DNA of 64,000 nt from Tamilnaduibacter salinus. Its GTDB lineage: Bacteria; Pseudomonadota; Gammaproteobacteria; Pseudomonadales; Oleiphilaceae. This document shows, in pieces, positions 42,960 through 51,579 of the stretch; positions within the stretch are counted from its first letter, which is position 1; each line of letters begins with the position of its first letter. Made by a program: the position numbers and the translations under genes. Location: the NCBI RefSeq assembly GCF_003096655.1, contig NZ_QEKQ01000002.1, forward strand, positions 124,001-188,000, given 5' to 3'. A model generated the notes under the pieces. That model was given only the letters and a program-made list of their open reading frames with translations, made no database searches and was not told the origin of the DNA.

Positions 42960-43989
42960 ACCGATGACGCATCAGGAGGAACAGGAAAAAGGGTCCGCCG
43001 AGCAGTGCCATCACCAGACCGATCGGCAGCTCCGCCGGGGCGACAACCACTCTTGCCAGGCAGTCCGCAAGAACAAGGAGCGCGCTTCCGCCCAGCGCAC
43101 ACGCCGGGAGCAGCAACCGATGTCCGGCGCCAAACAGCTGTCGAAGCAGGTGCGGCACGACGAGCCCGACAAACCCGATCAGACCAGTCACCGCCACAGC
43201 AGCGCCGACGCCCAGGGCCGCCAGCAAAACGGCACCCCGTTTGACCCAGTTGGTGGAGTAGCCCAAGTGTCCGGCAACGGGCTCGCCCATGAGAAAGGCA
43301 TCCAACGGCCGAGCCAGCAGCGGCGCGATCAACAATGTTGCCACCATCCAGGGGCCCGCCACCCAGAGGTCCGCCCAACGGGCGTGGGCGAGACTGCCCA
43401 TGCTCCAGAAGGTCAGTGAGCGCAGGGCGCTGTCGTCCGCGTAGTAGGTCAGCAGGCCGGTACCCGCGCCGGCAATGGCATTGATTGCGATTCCGGCCAG
43501 TAGCAGCAGCGCGACGCTGGTCTGCCCCTGTTGATGGGCGATCTTCCAGGCAATCAGCGTCGTCATGGTGCCCCCGGCAAACGCGGCGAGTGGCAGCGCC
43601 CATTGCCCGGCAAACTGAGACCAGCCCGCCAGCCCCGACCCGCCGAGGACGATCACGGCAACAGCGGCGAGCGCCGCGCCGCTGGAGACGCCGATGAGTC
43701 CCGGGTCCGCGAGCGGATTGCGGAACAGCCCCTGCAGCAGCGCGCCGGACACCGCAAGAACGGCACCGGTGAGCGCGCCAAGAAGCAGGCGGGGGACACG
43801 AACATCAAGAACCACAAAGCGTGCTGTCGTGTCGTCGGAGAAGCCCCGCAGGGCCATATCAATGATCTGCCCAACGGCGACGGGATAGGCGCCGCTCGAC
43901 AATGACAGTATTGACGCGACGACGAGCGCGATCGCCAGCCCGCCATAACCCACCGGGGGTGAGAGTCGCGTCACGCTGTCAGTGTGCAT
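42952..43989 (-). CDS. hmuU: Haemin ABC transporter permease HmuU
   Basis: About 345 residues of the FecCD/BtuC permease family with some 10 membrane helices. Family blocks are VLDVRVPRLLLGALTGAVLAVSGALLQGLFRNPLADPGLIGVSSGAALAAV, LAGIAINAIAGAGTGLLTYYADD and GLIGFVGLVVPHLLRQLFGAGHRLLLPACALGGSALLVLADCLARVV. The start MHTDSVTRLSPP is preferred, since an upstream extension would be an Arg/Trp-rich shadow of hmuT. It overlaps hmuT by about 11 bp. Confidence 0.94.
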   Translation of the reverse strand: MHTDSVTRLSPPVGYGGLAIALVVASILSLSSGAYPVAVGQIIDMALRGFSDDTTARFVVLDVRVPRLLLGALTGAVLAVSGALLQGLFRNPLADPGLIGVSSGAALAAVAVIVLGGSGLAGWSQFAGQWALPLAAFAGGTMTTLIAWKIAHQQGQTSVALLLLAGIAINAIAGAGTGLLTYYADDSALRSLTFWSMGSLAHARWADLWVAGPWMVATLLIAPLLARPLDAFLMGEPVAGHLGYSTNWVKRGAVLLAALGVGAAVAVTGLIGFVGLVVPHLLRQLFGAGHRLLLPACALGGSALLVLADCLARVVVAPAELPIGLVMALLGGPFFLFLLMRHRFA

Positions 43990-44833
43990 GGGCCGTTGCC
44001 TCCCGTTCCGGCACAACCGACGCCAATGCCGCCATCGCATCCGCCAGTCGCGGCCCGAATCCAAGCAGGAACATGGCGTTTTCCGTCAGGTGCTGCCCTG
44101 ACTGCCACGCGGGCAGGCGCGTCAGCGCCGGCCATTCCTTCGGTTTGAATTGCCCCGGGCTTGCTTCGGCAATGATCACCGCATCCGGCGCCGCGGCCAG
44201 AAAGGACTCACGGCTCGCCGGTTTGTAACCGCTGACATGGTCGAGGGCGTTTGTCAGACCGAGTGATTCCAACAATGCATTGGCCGCTGTGTTCTTGCCC
44301 GCCAGCATGACGCCGTGATTACCAGCCGCAAGCAGTACCAGCACGCGGGCCGACTGCTTTGAGGCCATCTGGTTGCGAATCCGTTGGATGTCCTCAGAAA
44401 GGCGCTGCGCCAGAGTGGCGGCCTGATCGGACCGGTCGACCAGCGCACCAACCCGTCGGATGCGCCGGATCGTCTGCTTTGGCGTTCGGGCCACAGGCAG
44501 TTGAGTCACATCCACCCCGGCCTTTTCGACGCGCTCGAGGGTCTTCTCTGGCCCGGCCTCTTCGGTCGTGATCAGGTGGGTCGGTTCCAGTGACAGGATT
44601 CCCTCGAGTGGCAGGGCGCGGAGATAGCCCACCCTTGGCAGATCATCGACAACATCCGGCGGATGGTGGCTTGTCGTATCGACGCCAACGAGTTGCTCCG
44701 ATGCCCCCAGCGCCACAATGGTTTCTGTGATCGCGCCATCCGCGCTGATCACCCGAGGCGCCGTCTGCGCCACCGTTGCGATTGCCCAGAGAATGAGCAG
44801 GGCAGTGGTGCGGTGGATTCGATTCAGACGCAT
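43979..44833 (-). CDS. hmuT: Haemin periplasmic binding protein HmuT
   Basis: About 284 residues with a signal peptide (MRLNRIHRTTALLILWAIATVAQTA). It has the class III binding-protein fold: RVISADGAITETIVALGASEQLVGVDTTSHHP, LPRVGYLRALPLEGILSLEPTHLITTEEAGPEKTL, then a long bridging helix and the C-terminal lobe (DAVIIAEASPGQFKPKEWPALTRLPAW). The VGYLRALPLEGILSLEP block is characteristic of HmuT. The ATG chosen overlaps the end of hmuS; an in-frame start 12 codons upstream would precede the signal peptide poorly. Confidence 0.94.
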   Translation of the reverse strand: MRLNRIHRTTALLILWAIATVAQTAPRVISADGAITETIVALGASEQLVGVDTTSHHPPDVVDDLPRVGYLRALPLEGILSLEPTHLITTEEAGPEKTLERVEKAGVDVTQLPVARTPKQTIRRIRRVGALVDRSDQAATLAQRLSEDIQRIRNQMASKQSARVLVLLAAGNHGVMLAGKNTAANALLESLGLTNALDHVSGYKPASRESFLAAAPDAVIIAEASPGQFKPKEWPALTRLPAWQSGQHLTENAMFLLGFGPRLADAMAALASVVPEREATAHAH

Positions 44834-45912
44834 GGCGAATCCTCCAGTGCCGACAGTTGCTGTTGCCAAAGCGGATCTTCCGGCTGGCCGGGCTTGCGGG
44901 CACCGAAGACGGTCAGCACCAGAACACCGTCAGCATCATAGGCTTCGAGCGAGGAGACGGCCCCATCGCTGGTTGGCCGCCGGACCCGCCACCATTGTGT
45001 GATCCCGGACAGGTCCACGTGCAGGTTGAAACCGGGGTCGAGGATGTTGATCCAGTCCCCCATCGGAACCACGTGCTCCACCGGTCCGGTGTGAATCTGA
45101 ACGATGCCCCGGTTGCCGACAAACGTCATGATCGGGCAGGCCGCTTCACAGACCTGGTGCAGCAATTGGGTCAGCGGGGATTCGCCTTCAGCGGAGTGGT
45201 CCAGTCGCAGGGCGTGCTCATCCCCCATCAGCTCCAGTGCGGTCAGTCGGTCACAGTCGTGTCGCTTGAGCATCGCGTTGAAGTGATGGACATCCTTGAG
45301 CGTACGCCATTCGGTGCGGAGCGATTCCGCATCGACCACCCCGGCGTCCGCCCGTTTCAGGCGTTCCGGCGCCGTAGCGATCGGGGTGGGGGACGTCTCC
45401 GGGGCGGTAAACCGACCCACCAGTGAGTCCCAGGCGTCACCGTTCGTGCGACCGGTCCGGTAGATCTTCTGGATGGCGACGCCATAGGCGTCGAAGAACT
45501 GCAGGCTCTCCCGGCGTCCGGATCGGACATGCTCAATCACCCGATAGCCGAACTGCCAGTGGCGGAAGAACACCCGGACATCGATCTCGCCTACCGCAAG
45601 TCCCATGGCGCCAGAGCCGCTTGTGCGAAACTCCCCAAAGGTTCCGGTCACTTCATGCACGACCGCATCGTTGCGGGCGAGGATCATGACCTCGCCAACG
45701 GTGTGCATCTCTGCCATCAATGCCGGGAAATCCGGTCGCAGTGGCTGAGCGGGCTCCACGGGCCGGGCCCGGACCAACGCCAACTCGCTGACGCCGAGCT
45801 GCCGGGCGGCCTCGCGAATACGCAGCCGCGGTTGAGACTCGAGAAGGCGCGACCAGTCCTGAAGAAGATCGGTCCCGCCTTTCGGCGGGACCTGTTGCAT
45901 TGCCTCTGACAT
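44824..45912 (-). CDS. hmuS: Haemin-degrading/haem-handling protein HmuS
   Basis: A 362-residue cytoplasmic protein of the HemS/HmuS/ChuS family, formed by two repeated domains. Repeat one contains RIREAARQLGVSELALV and VGEVMILARNDAVVHEVTG; repeat two contains the related DRLTALELMGDEHALRLDHSAEG and PIMTFVGNRGIVQIHTGPV, followed by NILDPGFNLHVDLSGITQWWRVRRPT. The family binds imported haem and delivers or degrades it to release iron. MSEAMQQV is the preferred start; a 12-residue upstream extension is Gly-rich and lies across the end of hmuY. Confidence 0.93.
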   Translation of the reverse strand: MSEAMQQVPPKGGTDLLQDWSRLLESQPRLRIREAARQLGVSELALVRARPVEPAQPLRPDFPALMAEMHTVGEVMILARNDAVVHEVTGTFGEFRTSGSGAMGLAVGEIDVRVFFRHWQFGYRVIEHVRSGRRESLQFFDAYGVAIQKIYRTGRTNGDAWDSLVGRFTAPETSPTPIATAPERLKRADAGVVDAESLRTEWRTLKDVHHFNAMLKRHDCDRLTALELMGDEHALRLDHSAEGESPLTQLLHQVCEAACPIMTFVGNRGIVQIHTGPVEHVVPMGDWINILDPGFNLHVDLSGITQWWRVRRPTSDGAVSSLEAYDADGVLVLTVFGARKPGQPEDPLWQQQLSALEDSPCV

Positions 45913-45914
45913 GG

Positions 45915-47096
45915 TCACTGCTCCGCCCCCAGGTCCACTTCCACCCACCGGACACGGGGATGACCGCTGGTGCCGGCATCGTTGTAGTAACTGATGACCT
46001 GCAGGGCGTAGACCGTTGACTGGTCATCCGTTGTGTCCGTGTCAATCAGGTAGACGCGGTAGTTCGGCCAAAGCTGATGCTGGCCCTGAAGGTTGTAGGC
46101 GTACCAGGACGAATCCGAAAAAACGCCGCCCGTTGTGTCCGCGCTGTAGTGCGTGGAGATATCGCCGCCTCCCGGAGTGGTGGTCGCGCTCGTGTAGGTG
46201 CTGATCTCGCTCCATGCCATGGGGCCGAATACACCGCCGTCGCCATCGCCGGAAACGCCGCTGTTACTACGCAGATAGAGACTGCGGCCCTGGACGCCGA
46301 CCTTAAGGTCCCAGTTGGCCGTGTCGCAGCCCGTTGTGCTCTTTCCGTTGAAATCAAAGCAGACTTCGCCGCCGCTGGCCGGAATGTTGCCAGCGAAAGA
46401 GGCTGACTGTGTGAACTGGCTTGCGCCGGACGGCTGCACGTCAAAGTCGATGGCAAAATCCACATCGCCGTCGGCGGATGGGTAATCAAACTGGTTGACC
46501 CGCATTCGCGCGTAACTATCGCTCTCGCCGGCCCGAAGCAGCCAGCCGTTGTCTGAGTTGGCCGATACCGTATGCGTCTGGAAATCGTAGGTGTACCAGG
46601 CGTCACCGAACTCGGTGACCACCGCATCACTGGTCCATGACGACGGTTCGCTCATGGAGGCCATAAGGTGCTCGCTCTCGGAGTCGGCCGTTGCGTTCAA
46701 AAAGACGCTGGCGTTTGCCGATCCGTCGTCGTTATAGAAGTCCGCCTGTTCCGCCGCCACGGCACCGGCGACATTTCCGGGTCCGGTGTTGCCGCCATTG
46801 AGCTTGATGTCGTTCCGCTGGAACGCAAGATGCCAGTCGGTTGATGCTGACGCTTCGGCGGCGGTCAGGTTCAGCGTGCTGCCTGTGTTCAGGTTCAAGT
46901 AGATCGATTCGTTGTGATCGCTGGCATCCACCTGCTGACTGGAAACCTCGCGCTGTTGCTGATCGCCGCTGTTGTTTCCGTCTCCGGAGGCGTTGGTGTT
47001 GCCGTCATCGTTGGAGACCGTATTGTCGCTGCCGCCACCGCAACCGGCGAGAAGCAGGGCTGAAATGGCAATTGAAAGGGTGGTTCGGGTCATCAT
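45915..47096 (-). CDS. hmuY: Haem-binding lipoprotein, tandem HmuY domains
   Basis: A 393-residue putative lipoprotein: ISALLLAGCGGGS gives a lipobox with Cys about 19, then a Gly/Asn/Gln/Asp-rich linker. Two HmuY-like domains follow. The first has YLNLNTGSTLNLT, DWHLAFQRNDIKLNGGNTGPG and WYTYDFQTHTVSANSDNGWLLR; the second has VCFDFNGKSTTGCDTANWDLKVGVQGRSLYLRSNSGVSGDGDG and WYAYNLQGQHQLWPNYRVYLI with ALQVISYY. HmuY proteins capture haem outside the cell and are usually single-domain. The two cysteines in VCFDF and GCDTA may pair. It sits between hmuR and hmuS, fitting haem delivery to HmuR. Confidence 0.85.
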   Translation of the reverse strand: MMTRTTLSIAISALLLAGCGGGSDNTVSNDDGNTNASGDGNNSGDQQQREVSSQQVDASDHNESIYLNLNTGSTLNLTAAEASASTDWHLAFQRNDIKLNGGNTGPGNVAGAVAAEQADFYNDDGSANASVFLNATADSESEHLMASMSEPSSWTSDAVVTEFGDAWYTYDFQTHTVSANSDNGWLLRAGESDSYARMRVNQFDYPSADGDVDFAIDFDVQPSGASQFTQSASFAGNIPASGGEVCFDFNGKSTTGCDTANWDLKVGVQGRSLYLRSNSGVSGDGDGGVFGPMAWSEISTYTSATTTPGGGDISTHYSADTTGGVFSDSSWYAYNLQGQHQLWPNYRVYLIDTDTTDDQSTVYALQVISYYNDAGTSGHPRVRWVEVDLGAEQ

Positions 47097-47123
47097 GAGA
47101 AAGTCCTTCTTTCTTGGGTGATG

Positions 47124-49154
47124 TCAGGGGGTCGGACCGAAGCTCAGCGTCAGGCCGGCATAGAAGAACCGACCGGACACCGGGCCAAAGTCGTTGTTGT
47201 CGTTGAAGTTGCGCTGCTCATCAGTGAGGTTGTCGACCCCAGTGAAAAGGGTGAGGTGATCGCCAATCGATTGATTGAGCTTGATATCGGCGGTGGTGAA
47301 GCCCGGCGACTCCGCGCCACTCTCCTGATCGACAAGCTCCGAGCTCTGAGCGCGCATCCGCGCCAGCCAGGAGAGGCCGGGAACCGGGGTCCCGCCGGTC
47401 AGTGAGAGGGTGCCATGATGCCGGGGGCGCCTGGTTAACCGCTGACCGGAGTCCAGATCCTCCGTCTCCAGGTAGGTGTAACCGGCGGACAGTTTCCAGT
47501 CCCCGCTGAACTGCCAGCCCATTGTGGTTTCAACGCCGCGGGTACGGGCACGGTCGACATTGGCGTACTCAAAGACCTGGACACCGTTCTCGGTGGCGGA
47601 GGGATCGCTTTCGGTCTGGATGAGCTGATCGATGTTGTTAAGAAAGGCGTTGACCTCGAACCAGGCTTCCTTGCGGTAGTTCAGCCCCCACCCAAGTTGG
47701 TAGCTGTCCGATTCCTCCGGTTGCAGGTCCGGGTTGCCCCGAACGACATACCCCAGCTCACTGTGGTCAAACCGGTAATGGCGTTCCTTGAGGTTTGGTA
47801 CGCGATAACCGACGCCCCATCCGCCCCGCAGATAAACGCCAATATCCGGGCCATCAACCAGTTCATAGCGACCATTCAGCTTTGGCGCGACGTGATTGCC
47901 GAAATCCGAGTCCCGCTGCGCGCGAACGCCAGCGACCAACTCGCTGTGCTCGGTGGCGAACCAGGTGGCCTGAAGCCAGCCCTCCCGGGTGTTGCGGGTA
48001 AATGTGCCGTCTCCTGACAGCTCACTCACGCCATCCTTGTACTGCTCAAGACTGGCGCGGGACAGGTCGGTTCCAATCTGGACCTGGTGGCGGTCGAAGG
48101 GCTGGAACTGGGTCCAGCCTGACGCCCGTGAGACGGTATGGGTCGACTCACGATGGTCGAATCGACCGAGCGGCGTGAACTTGCTGGTCGTGTCGTCCAG
48201 TGTTTCGTGAACCAGGCGCCAGTGCCATTGCGGACCGCTTTCCGGCTGATGGTCACCGAGCAGGGTGCCACGCCAGCGTTCGGCCAGTTCGTCCTTGCCG
48301 GCATTCACCGGGTTGCCGGGCCGGGCCAGGACATACCGTGATCCCGCCTCCTCGCGGAAGTAACGGAGCTGGGCCGTCACCTGATGGCCATCACCGGGAT
48401 GCCATTCAAGGCGGTTGGTGAGATGTGACCGCTCCACGGCGTCACCGGGGCGGGCCCAGTTGTCGGGCTCCGGGTCGATCCCATCCGTCTCCTGCCGCGC
48501 CGCCGAGAGCCGCCAGCGCCAGTGACTTCCGCCCAGCGATACCGCGGCGCGCGCATTGCGTTTTGCAACATCGTTGGGATCGCCACTGGGGTTCTGATCA
48601 CGGTAGGTGCCGCCGTCGAGCGTCAGCGATCCCACCACGCCTTCGGGGATCGGGCGGGTAATGATATTCACGACCCCACCCATGCCCGCACTGCCGTACT
48701 GGGCCGATACCGCGCCCTTAACGATCTCGATGCGTTCGATTGCCAGCGTGTTCAGTTGGCTGACATCCATGGATGACCCGGTCGTTGCGGTCATCGGCAG
48801 GCCATCGATCAGCACCAGTACGCGGTCCGCGTTCAGGCCCTGGAGCCAGATTTCGTAACCGGATTTCCCGTGAACCCGTCGAAGGAGGAGGCCAGGGACA
48901 TTCTCAAGGGCCTCTTTGACGGTCTTGGCGTGGGTTTTCCGAATCTCCTCGCCGGAGACGACTTCGGTGCGGACCGGCGTATCGCTGACCTTTCTTGGCG
49001 TGCGTGTTCCGGTCACCACGAGTTCATCGAGGGGGAGGCTGGCCTGTTGTTGCTGGGAGGGCTGAGACGGGGCGGCGGCACTGAGGGGGCTCAGGGACAA
49101 TACCAACAGAACCGTACCAGCACCGACGATCAGATTTTGGCCCGATGGCGTCAT
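47124..49154 (-). CDS. hmuR: TonB-dependent haem receptor HmuR
   Basis: A 676-residue outer-membrane receptor. Signal peptide (NLIVGAGTVLLVLSLSPLSAAA), TonB-box-like LDELVVTGTRTPRKVSDTP, plug domain (VKEALENVPGLLLRRVHGKSGYEIWLQGL, LVLIDGLPMT, IERIEIVKGAVSAQYGSAGMGGVVNIITRP) and barrel. The haem-receptor boxes are present as YRVPNLKERHY (FRAP-like) and GNPDLQPEES (NPNL-like), with His residues between and beside them. It ends in FYAGLTLSFGPTP. GGGAG 6 nt before MTPSGQN supports this start over one 7 codons upstream. It is the first gene of hmuRYSTUV, probably Fur-controlled. Confidence 0.94.
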   Translation of the reverse strand: MTPSGQNLIVGAGTVLLVLSLSPLSAAAPSQPSQQQQASLPLDELVVTGTRTPRKVSDTPVRTEVVSGEEIRKTHAKTVKEALENVPGLLLRRVHGKSGYEIWLQGLNADRVLVLIDGLPMTATTGSSMDVSQLNTLAIERIEIVKGAVSAQYGSAGMGGVVNIITRPIPEGVVGSLTLDGGTYRDQNPSGDPNDVAKRNARAAVSLGGSHWRWRLSAARQETDGIDPEPDNWARPGDAVERSHLTNRLEWHPGDGHQVTAQLRYFREEAGSRYVLARPGNPVNAGKDELAERWRGTLLGDHQPESGPQWHWRLVHETLDDTTSKFTPLGRFDHRESTHTVSRASGWTQFQPFDRHQVQIGTDLSRASLEQYKDGVSELSGDGTFTRNTREGWLQATWFATEHSELVAGVRAQRDSDFGNHVAPKLNGRYELVDGPDIGVYLRGGWGVGYRVPNLKERHYRFDHSELGYVVRGNPDLQPEESDSYQLGWGLNYRKEAWFEVNAFLNNIDQLIQTESDPSATENGVQVFEYANVDRARTRGVETTMGWQFSGDWKLSAGYTYLETEDLDSGQRLTRRPRHHGTLSLTGGTPVPGLSWLARMRAQSSELVDQESGAESPGFTTADIKLNQSIGDHLTLFTGVDNLTDEQRNFNDNNDFGPVSGRFFYAGLTLSFGPTP

Positions 49155-49178
49155 CGGAATCTCCCTTCCACCCAATAC

Positions 49179-49200
49179 GAATGCGAGAGATTATCATTCC
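49179..49200 (-). promoter_or_regulatory. Candidate Fur box upstream of hmuR
   Basis: On the minus strand GGAATGATAATCTCTCGCAT contains ATGATAATC, a good half of the Fur 19-mer, with GAATG/CATTC ends; the second half is poor. It lies about 25 bp before the hmuR start. Position and operon content support iron control, but the match is partial. Confidence 0.5.
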
Positions 49201-49273
49201 AGTTCGCTCTGAAGTCAACAGGGCCGAAAAAAGGGGTTATGCGGACCACAGAGTGATAAAAGAGGAGGAAATG

Positions 49274-49300
49274 AAAAAGCCAGCCCGGATGAGCGGCCTT
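49274..49300 (-). terminator. Weak terminator after MFS gene
   Basis: An imperfect hairpin (AAAGGCCGC...GGGCTGGC on the minus strand) followed by five T residues lies about 20 nt after the MFS stop codon and before the hmuR promoter. Confidence 0.4.
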
Positions 49301-49321
49301 TGGGGTAGTGACTTGGGGTGA

Positions 49322-50566
49322 TCAGGGCGCCAGAGACACCTGGGATGCTCTCTCCCGATAGGCCATGAAAAAGATCAGCAGCCCGGCGACCGCCGTCGCC
49401 GCGCCGACATAACCGGTAAACTGCCAGCCCAGCCCGGCGGTGATCGCCATGCCGCCTAGCCAGGGGCCGATCGCATTGGCGACGTTGAACGCGGCGTGAT
49501 GGGAGGCGGCGGCGAGGGTCTGGGCGTCATTGGCCACGTCCATCAGCCGGGTCTGGAGTGCCGGTCCAAGCGCAACCATCTGGGCGATCAGAAAGCAGAT
49601 AATCAGCGTGGTCCAGATGGACTCGGTTGCGAAGGGGAACAGGGCGAGCATCACGGCGGCCCAGAGCAGTAACAGTCCGACGCTGCGGAACTGGAAGCGA
49701 TCGAAGAGCCAGCCGCCCAGGATGTTGCCGAAGAACCCGCCCAGGCCAAACACCGCCATCGCGATGGGGATCCAGCTCGGATTGACTTCAGTCTTGTTCA
49801 AAAGAGTCGGCGCCAGATAGCTGAGAATACAGAACATTCCGGAGAATCCGATGGCGCCGATCGCGAGCGCATACCAGACCTGGGACCGATTGAACGCTTT
49901 CAGCTCCCGGAGCGGACTGTTACGGGGCTCGTCCCGGTTCAGCGGCAGAAAAACGACGATCAACGCGACCGTCACCAACGCCACGACGCCGACAAACCCG
50001 AAGGAATAGCGCCAGTCGAGAGACTGACCGAGGACTGTGGCGAGCGGGTTGCCGATCATGAGCGCCAGCGTCAGCCCGATCATGACCCGACTGACGGCCT
50101 TGCCCCGCTGATGGGGCGGCACCAGTGACGCGGCGACAAGAGCGGCCACGCCGAAATAGGCGCCGTGGGGCAGGCCGGCGATGAAGCGGAATACGAGCAG
50201 GCTGTCATAGCCCGGAGCCAACGCGCTGGCGAGATTGCCGACGGCGTAGAAGCCCATCAGCAGTATCAACAGGTGTCGCCGGAAGAAACGGGCACCGAGC
50301 ACGGCCAGAATCGGCGCGCCCACCACCACGCCCAGGGCATAGGCGCTGATCAGGTGCCCGACCTGGGGTTCGGAGACGCCGAGGTCGCGCGAGACGTTCG
50401 GCATCAGGCCCATGATCGCGAATTCGCCGGTGCCGATGCCGAATCCGCCCATGGCCAGGGCGAATTCGATCAAGAGAATCCGAAATCGGGACAGTTGAGA
50501 CACGGACGATGTGCCGGGCGACATAGACAAGCGCACTCCCTGATCGCTTTCGTTAGCGTGCGACAT
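49322..50566 (-). CDS. MFS transporter, DHA1/AraJ-like
   Basis: A 414-residue major facilitator permease with 12 predicted helices. The helix 1 to 3 region (EFALAMGGFGIGTGEFAIMGLMPNVSRDLGVSEPQVGHLISAYALGVVVGAPILAVLGARFFRRHLLILLMGFYAVGN) contains motif A-like GARFFRRH and the TGEFAIMGLMP pattern of AraJ/NepI-type DHA1 exporters. FIAGLPHGAYFGVAALVAASLVPPHQRGKAVSRVMIG is the second conserved block. Such proteins export sugars, nucleosides or drugs; the substrate cannot be told. The start is uncertain: an internal ATG (MSPGTSS) about 14 codons in is also possible. Confidence 0.9.
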   Translation of the reverse strand: MSHANESDQGVRLSMSPGTSSVSQLSRFRILLIEFALAMGGFGIGTGEFAIMGLMPNVSRDLGVSEPQVGHLISAYALGVVVGAPILAVLGARFFRRHLLILLMGFYAVGNLASALAPGYDSLLVFRFIAGLPHGAYFGVAALVAASLVPPHQRGKAVSRVMIGLTLALMIGNPLATVLGQSLDWRYSFGFVGVVALVTVALIVVFLPLNRDEPRNSPLRELKAFNRSQVWYALAIGAIGFSGMFCILSYLAPTLLNKTEVNPSWIPIAMAVFGLGGFFGNILGGWLFDRFQFRSVGLLLLWAAVMLALFPFATESIWTTLIICFLIAQMVALGPALQTRLMDVANDAQTLAAASHHAAFNVANAIGPWLGGMAITAGLGWQFTGYVGAATAVAGLLIFFMAYRERASQVSLAP

Positions 50567-50640
50567 TAACGAGTGCCGGCCGACGCTGAAAATAGGCGAT
50601 TCTGCTCATGGCCAACCGGAATACCGGAGGGTGGCCCGGC

Positions 50641-51579
50641 TCAACGAAGCGCGGAAGAGACGGTCCCCGGCGATGTCCTCAACGCCGTGTTGAGAACGCG
50701 ATGGCGTCGGCCCGGGTCCATCATGTTAAAGCCAAAAGCCCGCAGATCGGCCGGCCCCGGCTCAAGGCGGATTACCCGTTTGCCGGCACGTTCCAGCAGT
50801 GCCACTTCCCGGTCGACGATCGCCGTCATATACCGGCGGACGCCGCGCTCGATCTGAATCAGCGGTGACGCGGACCGGTCCAGTGTCCTGGATGCCATCG
50901 GCGCGAGGATGATGACGTCCTCCACGTCGGCGTCCACCAGAATATCGGCGGAGGTCGGGGACGCCACGCCACCGTCGATGTAGCGTCGCCCGTTCAGGGT
51001 CAGGGGTGGGCACCAGGCGGGCACGCCGTAAGACGCACACACCGCATCGCTCATCGGGATGGATGGCGCGTCGGGATGACCGAATGCCACCCGGTTTCCG
51101 CGATCGGTATCCACCGCCATGAGCCAGGTGGCCGGATGGGTTACCCAGCGCTCGCCGTTTGTGGCGCGGTCAATCAGACGTCGAAACGGCGTCATGTCGA
51201 GACGACCGCGCGGCATCAACCCGCTCAGTGCCGTGAGTGGTGACACCTGACGACGGAGGCCTTTGCGCACCAGACCAGGGCCCGTCGTGCCAATGCCGGG
51301 TAACGGCGGCAGGGCGCCGCCACTGTCCCGGTCGTGATCCCACCCGCAGCGGGTCCGGTGCTCCTGACAGGCGAGCAGTTGGTCCACTCGCGTGCCACTG
51401 CCCAGCAGAGCCGCGAGAACCGCGCCGGCAGAGGTGCCAATGAGAACGTCCGCATCACGGGCATCCCAGTCCAGTTGGCGTTCCAGTTGGTGGAGTGTGG
51501 CAATGGACCAGGCGGCACCAGCGACGCCACCACAGCCCAGAACCAATGCCCGGCGGGGTGTTTGTTTATCAGACATCAT
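50641..51579 (-). CDS. Patatin-like phospholipase
   Basis: A 312-residue cytoplasmic acyl hydrolase. The oxyanion hole LGCGGVAGAAW (about 14-24), the nucleophile in IGTSAGAV (Ser about 50) and the catalytic Asp in YIDGGVASPTSADIL form the patatin Ser-Asp dyad. No signal peptide or barrel is present, so it is not an autotransporter-type ExoU/PlpD. It overlaps the monooxygenase gene by 4 bp and is the last gene of the TetR-monooxygenase-patatin operon. A role in hydrolysing esters or lipids made or met by the monooxygenase is inferred. Confidence 0.92.
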   Translation of the reverse strand: MMSDKQTPRRALVLGCGGVAGAAWSIATLHQLERQLDWDARDADVLIGTSAGAVLAALLGSGTRVDQLLACQEHRTRCGWDHDRDSGGALPPLPGIGTTGPGLVRKGLRRQVSPLTALSGLMPRGRLDMTPFRRLIDRATNGERWVTHPATWLMAVDTDRGNRVAFGHPDAPSIPMSDAVCASYGVPAWCPPLTLNGRRYIDGGVASPTSADILVDADVEDVIILAPMASRTLDRSASPLIQIERGVRRYMTAIVDREVALLERAGKRVIRLEPGPADLRAFGFNMMDPGRRHRVLNTALRTSPGTVSSALR

